The notes under the pieces are model-generated. The model did not search any database and was not told the DNA's origin. It saw nothing but the letters and a program-made list of their open reading frames with translations. Position numbers and translations under genes: made by a program. DNA of 64,000 nucleotides from Acinetobacter sedimenti (GTDB taxonomy: Bacteria > Pseudomonadota > Gammaproteobacteria > Pseudomonadales > Moraxellaceae): contig NZ_JAKUML010000007.1 of the NCBI RefSeq assembly GCF_022601685.1, positions 62,001 to 126,000 on the forward strand. The letters are read 5' to 3'. Below, piece after piece: positions 57,904 through 64,000 of the stretch. The number at the start of each line of letters is the position of its first letter. Position 1 is the first letter of the stretch.

Positions 57904-59589
57904 ATGACCGAATCTTTTGCAGCCCTCTTTGAAGAAAGTGAATTAAATCTTAACGTCGAAAAGGGTGCAGTCATCCAAGGTGTTGTTGTTAGTATTGACG
58001 ACGACTGGGTAACCGTTGACACAGGTCTTAAATCTGAAGGCGTTGTGGCTCGTGCAGAGTTCTTGAATGAACAACGTGAGCTTGAAGTTGCTGTTGGTGA
58101 CAACGTAGATGTTGTTGTTGAAGCACTTGACAATGGTATGGGTCAAACTGTTTTATCACGTGAAAAAGCAAAACGTGCTGAAACTTGGACGAAACTTGAA
58201 AAAATCTTTGAAGATGGTGAAATCGTTACAGGTCTCATCTCTGGTAAAGTCAAAGGTGGTTTCACTGTTGACATCGGTCCAGTTCGTGCATTCTTGCCAG
58301 GTTCATTGGTTGATACTCGTCCAATCCGTGATACAACGCACCTTGAAGGCAAAGAGCTAGAGTTCAAAGTCATCAAATTAGATGCAAAACGTAATAACGT
58401 TGTTGTATCTCGTCGTGCTGTGATGGAAGCTGAATCTTCAGCTGATCGTGAAGCACTGCTTTCTCAACTTGAAGAAGGTCAAACTGTTACAGGTACAATT
58501 AAGAACCTTACTGAATACGGTGCGTTCGTTGATCTCGGCGGTATTGATGGTCTACTACATATCACAGATATGGCTTGGAAGCGTATCAAGCATCCATCAG
58601 AAGTGGTAGAAGTTGGTCAAGAAGTGACTGTTAAAGTCCTTAAATTTGACAAAGATCGTAACCGTGTATCTTTGGGCTTGAAGCAATTGGGTCAAGATCC
58701 TTGGATGGAAATCATGAGTCGTTATCCAAAAGGCTCTATCGTGAAAGCACGTGTAACCAACTTAACTGACTACGGTTGCTTCGCAGAGATTGCTGAAGGC
58801 GTAGAAGGTCTTGTTCACGTTTCAGAGATGGATCACACTAACAAAAACATTCACCCATCTAAAGTTGTTCAGATCGGTGATGAAGTTGACGTGATGGTGC
58901 TTGAAGTTGACGAAGAGCGTCGTCGTATTTCTCTTGGTATCAAACAAACTCGTGCGAATCCATGGGAAGAGTTTGCGAAAAACAATGAGAAAGGCAACAA
59001 AGTATCTGGTTCAATCAAGTCAATCACTGACTTTGGTATCTTCATTGGTCTTGATGGCGGTATCGACGGTCTAGTTCACTTGTCTGATATTTCTTGGAAT
59101 GAGTCTGGTGAAGATGCAATCCGTCGTTATAAGAAGGGTGACACTGTAGAAGCTGTGATCTTATCTGTAGACGCTGAAGGCAACCGTATCAGCTTAGGTG
59201 TTAAGCAATTGAACAGCGATCCGTTCAATGATTTCTTAGCTGCTAACGAACGTGGTGCTTTGGTTAAAGGTACAGTAACTGCTGTTGATGCGAAAGGTGC
59301 AACCGTGAAATTGGCTGACGAAGTTGAGGCACAGTTGAAAGCATCTGAAATCAACCGTGATCGCGTTGAAGATGCGACTAAGTTCTTAGAAGTTGGTCAA
59401 GAAGTTGAAGCGAAGATCATCAATGTAGATCGTAAATCACGTTCTATCAACTTGTCGATCAAAGCAAAAGACGAAGCTGAAGAGAAAGAAGCATTGAACA
59501 ATGCACGTCAAGCAGCTGCACAAGCTGGTGGCGATGCAAATGGTCCAAAAACTTTGGGCGATTTGATCAAAGCGGCTCAAAACAAGTAA
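57904..59589 (+). CDS. rpsA: 30S ribosomal protein S1
   Basis: Largest ribosomal protein; brings mRNA to the 30S. 561 aa with six S1 (OB-fold) domains, at ~20-87, 105-172, 190-258, 275-345, 362-430 and 450-515. Typical units are [20 protein letters not shown] and [18 protein letters not shown]. The N-terminal domains 1-2 bind S2, here also encoded in the window at 9931. The C-terminal tail is alanine-rich. The Shine-Dalgarno is very weak, as in other rpsA genes. Followed by ihfB, a classic pair. Confidence 0.98.
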   Translation: MTESFAALFEESELNLNVEKGAVIQGVVVSIDDDWVTVDTGLKSEGVVARAEFLNEQRELEVAVGDNVDVVVEALDNGMGQTVLSREKAKRAETWTKLEKIFEDGEIVTGLISGKVKGGFTVDIGPVRAFLPGSLVDTRPIRDTTHLEGKELEFKVIKLDAKRNNVVVSRRAVMEAESSADREALLSQLEEGQTVTGTIKNLTEYGAFVDLGGIDGLLHITDMAWKRIKHPSEVVEVGQEVTVKVLKFDKDRNRVSLGLKQLGQDPWMEIMSRYPKGSIVKARVTNLTDYGCFAEIAEGVEGLVHVSEMDHTNKNIHPSKVVQIGDEVDVMVLEVDEERRRISLGIKQTRANPWEEFAKNNEKGNKVSGSIKSITDFGIFIGLDGGIDGLVHLSDISWNESGEDAIRRYKKGDTVEAVILSVDAEGNRISLGVKQLNSDPFNDFLAANERGALVKGTVTAVDAKGATVKLADEVEAQLKASEINRDRVEDATKFLEVGQEVEAKIINVDRKSRSINLSIKAKDEAEEKEALNNARQAAAQAGGDANGPKTLGDLIKAAQNK

Positions 59590-59644
59590 GTCGAATTGAC
59601 TTTTAGTCTGTTCATTTTTTACTAAAAGTTTATTGTTTTACTGT

Positions 59645-59683
59645 AAAAGGTGGCATTAGATACAATTCTAATGCTACCTTTTT
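59645..59683 (+). terminator. Terminator between rpsA and ihfB
   Basis: AAAAGGTGGCATTAGA/TCTAATGCTACCTTTT (one G-T pair) around TACAAT, with a T-run. Confidence 0.9.
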
Positions 59684-59738
59684 GTATTTAAACAGGTTAT
59701 TATTTAAATCAGATAAGTGAACATGGAGATGGGATCTC

Positions 59739-60044
59739 ATGACAACGGAAGCTTTAAATAAGTCTGATTTAATTGTTAAAATTTCAGAAAAGAACCCGCA
59801 TTTGGCTGAGCCATTGGTTGAAGATGCGATTAAAATTATGATTGATCATATGATCGAAGCATTATCAAATAATCAACGCATCGAAATTCGTGGTTTTGGT
59901 AGTTTTGCATTACATCACCGTCAACCTCGTGTCGGCCGTAACCCAAAAACAGGTGAAAAAGTCCAGGTTGCAGCAAAAGCTGTACCACACTTTAAGCCAG
60001 GTAAAGCTTTACGTGATGCAGTCAATGAGCAGGCAGGCAAGTAA
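59739..60044 (+). CDS. ihfB: Integration host factor beta subunit
   Basis: 101-aa DNA-bending protein of the HU/IHF family; forms a heterodimer with IhfA. ALNKSDLIVKISEKNPHL at the start and IRGFGSFALHHRQPRVGRNPKTG form the arm with the proline that intercalates in DNA. It lies after rpsA as in most gamma-proteobacteria. GGAGATGGGATCTC precedes the ATG. Confidence 0.97.
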   Translation: MTTEALNKSDLIVKISEKNPHLAEPLVEDAIKIMIDHMIEALSNNQRIEIRGFGSFALHHRQPRVGRNPKTGEKVQVAAKAVPHFKPGKALRDAVNEQAGK

Positions 60045-60180
60045 TTCGATTTAACATCCAAACTTTAAATGCGTCGTTTTAGCGTAAATCATAAAATGAC
60101 ATCACCTTGATCTATAAGGTCTTTTGCATTTTTGAAGTTTGAGGTAAAATCAAATAGTTATTAAAAATAAGGAATAAATC

Positions 60181-60534
60181 ATGCGTATTTTTTTAATTGC
60201 GCTGACAATTGCAATATTTGCATATGCTTTGGGCTTGGTTTTACAAAATCCTGACGAGCTACCTGTCAACTTACTCTTTATTGAAGTGCCTGCAATGCGA
60301 TTGGGTTTGTTGCTCTTATTAACACTCGTATTGGGCATTGTATTAGGTTTACTTCTACTGTCGATTAAAGTGATCCAAAAAGGATGGGAAATCAAACGCT
60401 TGCGTAAAGACATTGATTACTTGCGTAAACAGCAAATTCAATCGGCACAAAATGCCGCCGCTGAAGCTGCCGCGGCAGCAAGGCATGAAAAAACCGTATT
60501 AGATATTAACGCAAATGAAAAAAGCCCTTTATAA
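60181..60534 (+). CDS. lapA: LapA-domain membrane protein
   Basis: 117 aa. Two membrane helices (~3-21 and ~41-62) and a cytoplasmic coiled tail (WEIKRLRKDIDYLRKQQIQ) fit LapA (YciS), which works with LapB to control LpxC and so lipopolysaccharide synthesis. lapB, normally next, is absent here; pyrF follows instead. The end is alanine-rich. The stop overlaps the terminator. Confidence 0.88.
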   Translation: MRIFLIALTIAIFAYALGLVLQNPDELPVNLLFIEVPAMRLGLLLLLTLVLGIVLGLLLLSIKVIQKGWEIKRLRKDIDYLRKQQIQSAQNAAAEAAAAARHEKTVLDINANEKSPL

Positions 60535-60548
60535 TGGGCTTTTTTTTC
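60518..60548 (+). terminator. Terminator across the lapA stop codon
   Basis: AAAAAAGCCC...GGGCTTTTTT with a TTTATAAT loop that contains the TAA stop (60532-60534), then a T-run. Confidence 0.88.
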
Positions 60549-60597
60549 GTGTATTGATTTTATATATCATTTTGATGGGCTGTTAGAGGTTTAAGTT

Positions 60598-61284
60598 TTG
60601 AGTATTATTATTGCCCTAGATGCAAAAAGCCAAGATCAAGCATTAGCGATGGTGGATCAACTTGATCCAAAGCAATGCCGTGTTAAGGTCGGTAAAGAGT
60701 TATTTACCCACGCCGGTCCTGATGTCATCAAAGCTCTACATCAACGTGGCTTTGAGGTTTTTTTAGATTTAAAATTTCATGATATTCCAAATACGGCAGC
60801 ACAAGCGGTTTTGGCAGCAGCTGATCTCGGTGTGTGGATGGTTAATGTGCATGCCAGTGGCGGACGAAAAATGATGCAAACTTGTGCTGAGCGTCTGGCA
60901 CAGCATCAACATAATACAAAGCTTATTGCTGTGACGGTACTGACCTCCATGGGGCGTGAGGATTTACTTGATATTGGCTTAGATATTGATCCACAAGACC
61001 AAGTATTGCGCCTAGCAAAGCTCACTCGTGAATGTGGTTTAGATGGTGTGGTGTGTTCAGCGCAAGAGGCGAAAATACTTCGTGCTGAGATAGGTGTAGA
61101 TTTTGAATTGGTGACGCCCGGTATTCGTCCAGTCGGGAGTAGTGCAGATGATCAAAAACGGATTGTGACACCAGTGCAAGCAATCCAAGACGGTGTGACG
61201 CATCTAGTGATTGGGCGTCCAATTACCCAAGCGGAAAATCCGAAACAAGTTTTGAATGATATTTTTGTGAGTATTCAATCTTAA
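60598..61284 (+). CDS. pyrF: Orotidine 5'-phosphate decarboxylase
   Basis: Last step of UMP synthesis. [17 protein letters not shown] holds the catalytic Lys-Asp-Lys region, with [12 protein letters not shown] and [18 protein letters not shown]. The TTG start at 60598 has AGAGG 8 nt upstream and no ATG lies near, so a rare start is used. 228 aa; E. coli has 245. Terminator at 61308. Confidence 0.96.
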   Translation: MSIIIALDAKSQDQALAMVDQLDPKQCRVKVGKELFTHAGPDVIKALHQRGFEVFLDLKFHDIPNTAAQAVLAAADLGVWMVNVHASGGRKMMQTCAERLAQHQHNTKLIAVTVLTSMGREDLLDIGLDIDPQDQVLRLAKLTRECGLDGVVCSAQEAKILRAEIGVDFELVTPGIRPVGSSADDQKRIVTPVQAIQDGVTHLVIGRPITQAENPKQVLNDIFVSIQS

Positions 61285-61307
61285 TATTCCAACGTTTAAA
61301 TTTTAGT

Positions 61308-61340
61308 AGGCGATTGGTGCAAGGCATCAATCGCCTTTTT
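61308..61340 (+). terminator. Terminator after pyrF
   Basis: AGGCGATTG/CAATCGCCT with an inner TG/CA pair and a T-run. Confidence 0.9.
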
Positions 61341-61397
61341 CTTAGCATCGAAAAATGCTAGCATACAGCGGTTTTCATTATTATTTTATTCAAAATT

Positions 61398-64000
61398 ATG
61401 TTGCTACAATCTGCGATCCAACAACTCAAATTATCCCAATTAAAACAAGGAGAAAAGCGTTGGGTCGGGCAGATACAAGGCTCAATTGGCAGTCTGCTAT
61501 TAAGTGAAATTGCACAGCAACATGACAAACTGATCGTCGTCATTGCACGCAATCATCAACATCTTGCACAGCTCGAAAGTGAAATCGAATTTTATGGGCA
61601 AAAAGTCCATGTGTTTCCTGATTGGGAAACTTTGCCTTATGACCGATTGTCACCACATCAAGATATTATTTCTGAACGATTAAGTTTGCTCACCAATATG
61701 CCAAAGTCAGGAATAGTCTTAATTTCTGCAACGACACTGGCACAGCGTGTTGCACCGCCGAGTTGGCTCTACGGTCAGCATTTTGATATTCGACAAGGTG
61801 AATCATACGTTGTCGAGCGTAAACGTGAGCAATTGATTGCTGCGGGTTATCATGCGGTCGATACCGTGTATGAGCACGGTGAGTTTGCGGTACGTGGCAG
61901 TCTGATGGATATTTTTGCATCGGGACAAGATGTGCCAGTGCGTATTGATTTGTTTGATGATGAAGTCGAAAGCCTACGTTTTTTTGATCCTGAAACACAG
62001 CGTACTATTGAAAAGATCGAGCAATTCCGAATTTTGCCAGCCAAAGAATTTCCACTCAAAGAAGGGCGTAGTCTATTTCGTGATCGTTATGCCGAGCTGT
62101 TTCCTGAGTCTAATCCAAAGCGGAATGCAATTTATCAAGATGTCATGAATGGTCTTGCCAGTCCAGGTCTGGAATACTATTTCCCACTGTTTTTTAGTGC
62201 AGAGCAATTACAACAAAGTACTTTTTTAGATTACGTGCCTTTAGACAGTTTGATTGTCAATGAAACCCATCTTGAACAAGACATTGGACAGTTTTGGCAG
62301 GAAGTCGAGCGACGTTATGACGATCGTAAATCGAATATTGATCAACCGATATTGCCACTAGAACAATTGTTTGTGAATGCTTCGCAAATCGCACAACGCC
62401 TCAATCAGCATCCACGAATTATCGTGAGTTTTGATGAGGCGATTGATCGAGCAGGAACGATTAATTTGGATGGTTTAACTCCACCGAAACTCAGTGTCGA
62501 TCATAAACTCGACGATCCGTTTAGCCATGTCAAACAATTTATTTCGGCACAAAAATATCCTGTACTTTTAGTTGCAGAAAGTGCAGGTCGTCGTGAAGGT
62601 TTAAAAGAATCGCTAAAAATGAATCAGCTCAAAGTAGTTGATTCATTACAACAATTTTTAGAGGATAAGTGTCAACTTGCGATTACCGATGCACCTTTAG
62701 AGCGTGGTTTATTATTGCCTGATCAATTGGCAATTATCACTGAAAGCCAGCTCTATGAACAGCGAGTGATTCAGCGTCGTCGTAAGCATCAAAAAGAAGT
62801 TTCAGAAGAATTTCTCGTTCGTAGTCTGACCGAGCTTTCAATTGGCGCACCTGTTGTACATATTGATTATGGCGTAGGGCGTTATGCAGGTTTGGTGACT
62901 TTAGATATTGATGATCAAACCCATGAGTTTTTACAGCTCAATTATGCGGATGATGCCAAAGTCTATGTGCCTGTGACCAATTTGCATCTGATTAGTCGCT
63001 TTAGTGGCGGTGATCCTGATCTTGCGCCATTGCATAAACTCGGTACAGACCAATGGTCGAAAGCCAAGCGTAAAGCCCTTGAACAAATCCATGATGTGGC
63101 GGCAGAGCTTTTGCATATCCATGCACGTCGCCAAGCTAAGCCAGGTTTTGCTTTTGCCTTTGATGAGAGTTTATATCATCAATTCGTTAGTGGTTTCATG
63201 TATGAAGAAACACAAGATCAACACAATGCCATTACAGCAACTTTACATGATATGCAACAAACCCGTCCGATGGATCGTTTGGTCTGTGGTGATGTTGGTT
63301 TTGGCAAAACTGAAGTGGCAATGCGCGCTGCTTTTGTTGCAGCACAAAATGAAAAACAAGTCGCCGTGCTTGTGCCAACGACTTTGCTTGCACAGCAACA
63401 TTATGAATCGTTTAAAGATCGTTTTGCCGATACGGCGATTCGTATCGAAGTGTTATCACGCTTTGGTACGAATAAATCACATCAAAAAATCATTGCCGAT
63501 ATTCTCGATGGAAAAGTGGATATTGTGATCGGCACGCATAAGATTTTGCAAGAATCGGTACAATTCAAAAATTTGGGTTTAATGATTGTTGATGAGGAGC
63601 ATCGTTTCGGTGTGCGAGATAAAGAGCGTATCAAAGCGATGCGTGCCGATGTCGATATGCTGACTTTGACGGCGACACCAATTCCACGAACGCTGAATAT
63701 GGCATTTTCGGGAATGCGTGACTTATCCATTATTGCCACGCCACCTGCACGCCGTTTGGCAGTGAAAACCTTTGTCATGGATGAAACCGATGCGGTGATC
63801 AAAGAAGCGGTGCTTCGTGAATTATTGCGTGGTGGTCAAGTGTATTTCCTGCATAATGAAGTAGAAACCATTGAACGCACAGCGGAAAATTTACGGGTGC
63901 TGTTGCCCGAAGCTCGTGTTGCTGTGGCGCATGGTCAGATGCGAGAGAAAGAACTCGAACACGTCATGCAACAGTTTTATCATAAGCAATACAATGTCTT
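61398..64000 (+). CDS. mfd: Transcription-repair coupling factor Mfd (3' end outside window)
   Basis: Frees RNA polymerase stalled at DNA lesions and recruits UvrA. Runs off the right edge; 867 codons are visible of ~1150 expected. The N-terminal UvrB-like region (VHVFPDWETLPYDRLSPHQD; FDIRQGESYVVERKREQL) binds UvrA. The RNA-polymerase-interacting tudor-like domain (VVHIDYGVGRYAG, LNYADDAKVYVPV) precedes the RecG-like helicase motor with Walker A GDVGFGKTEVA at ~633 and DEEHRFGV. Start ATG at 61398 has only a weak ribosome site. Confidence 0.97.
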   Translation, partial: MLLQSAIQQLKLSQLKQGEKRWVGQIQGSIGSLLLSEIAQQHDKLIVVIARNHQHLAQLESEIEFYGQKVHVFPDWETLPYDRLSPHQDIISERLSLLTNMPKSGIVLISATTLAQRVAPPSWLYGQHFDIRQGESYVVERKREQLIAAGYHAVDTVYEHGEFAVRGSLMDIFASGQDVPVRIDLFDDEVESLRFFDPETQRTIEKIEQFRILPAKEFPLKEGRSLFRDRYAELFPESNPKRNAIYQDVMNGLASPGLEYYFPLFFSAEQLQQSTFLDYVPLDSLIVNETHLEQDIGQFWQEVERRYDDRKSNIDQPILPLEQLFVNASQIAQRLNQHPRIIVSFDEAIDRAGTINLDGLTPPKLSVDHKLDDPFSHVKQFISAQKYPVLLVAESAGRREGLKESLKMNQLKVVDSLQQFLEDKCQLAITDAPLERGLLLPDQLAIITESQLYEQRVIQRRRKHQKEVSEEFLVRSLTELSIGAPVVHIDYGVGRYAGLVTLDIDDQTHEFLQLNYADDAKVYVPVTNLHLISRFSGGDPDLAPLHKLGTDQWSKAKRKALEQIHDVAAELLHIHARRQAKPGFAFAFDESLYHQFVSGFMYEETQDQHNAITATLHDMQQTRPMDRLVCGDVGFGKTEVAMRAAFVAAQNEKQVAVLVPTTLLAQQHYESFKDRFADTAIRIEVLSRFGTNKSHQKIIADILDGKVDIVIGTHKILQESVQFKNLGLMIVDEEHRFGVRDKERIKAMRADVDMLTLTATPIPRTLNMAFSGMRDLSIIATPPARRLAVKTFVMDETDAVIKEAVLRELLRGGQVYFLHNEVETIERTAENLRVLLPEARVAVAHGQMREKELEHVMQQFYHKQYNV

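Overview
The window looks like chromosome from a gamma-proteobacterium of the Moraxellaceae, most likely Acinetobacter. It is AT-rich, and it carries rpsB-tsf, mtgA near ppk, a scattered gspLM pair, an OmpW-family porin and rpsA-ihfB-lapA-pyrF. Most genes are housekeeping. There is no prophage, insertion sequence, CRISPR array, rRNA or tRNA that I can support. The genus call rests on gene content and remembered family features, not on a search.

Layout. 0-7.3 kb: serS, cysG, trmL, a MoeB/ThiF-like E1 enzyme, a UbiB-like kinase, folB-folK and a Nudix hydrolase. 7.3-12.5 kb: OmpW-like porin, map, rpsB-tsf and two small genes. 12.7-19.6 kb: mtgA, ppk behind a Pho box, alaA, msrB-gpx and an unknown gene. 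19.6-28.7 kb: a secreted or anchored hydrolase, carbonic anhydrase, an SCP2 protein, a 580-aa orphan, the thiS-thiG cluster, rpoH and lpxH with a TusA-like gene. 28.7-36 kb: ppiB, glnS, a RES-Xre toxin-antitoxin pair, DUF4112, a VOC protein, htpX and a lytic transglycosylase. 36-46 kb: ttcA, obgE, proB, a frameshifted hydrolase, DUF2058, DUF1275, a HolD-like psi subunit, a GhrB-like reductase and DUF2797. 46-64 kb: a yybP-ykoY manganese riboswitch driving a GDT1-type exporter, glyA, a nitroreductase, gpsA, sixA, gspL-gspM, a QueD-like protein, ung, an enoyl-CoA hydratase relative, tadA, an SRPBCC protein, cmk, rpsA, ihfB, lapA, pyrF and the first two thirds of mfd.

The most interesting non-coding signal is a family of ~100-bp hairpin repeats. 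Three copies occur: 1330-1433 just after serS, and two inverted copies at 22392-22490 and 22498-22598. Their stems differ in sequence but stay complementary, while an asymmetric internal loop (K-TCGTT opposite G-S-CTN) is kept. The last two copies sit inside a further long inverted repeat, giving a 266-bp cloverleaf-like structure. Other points of note are a divergent DNA polymerase III psi subunit, a toxin-antitoxin pair, short reading frames that end at the Shine-Dalgarno of rpsB and rpsA, and 15-bp tandem repeats that extend the N-termini of two proteins.

Many genes end at strong hairpin terminators, several shared by convergent genes. Several starts differ from the longest reading frame and were set by Shine-Dalgarno sites and family lengths; TTG (pyrF) and GTG (cysG, folK, ttcA, gpsA) starts are used.
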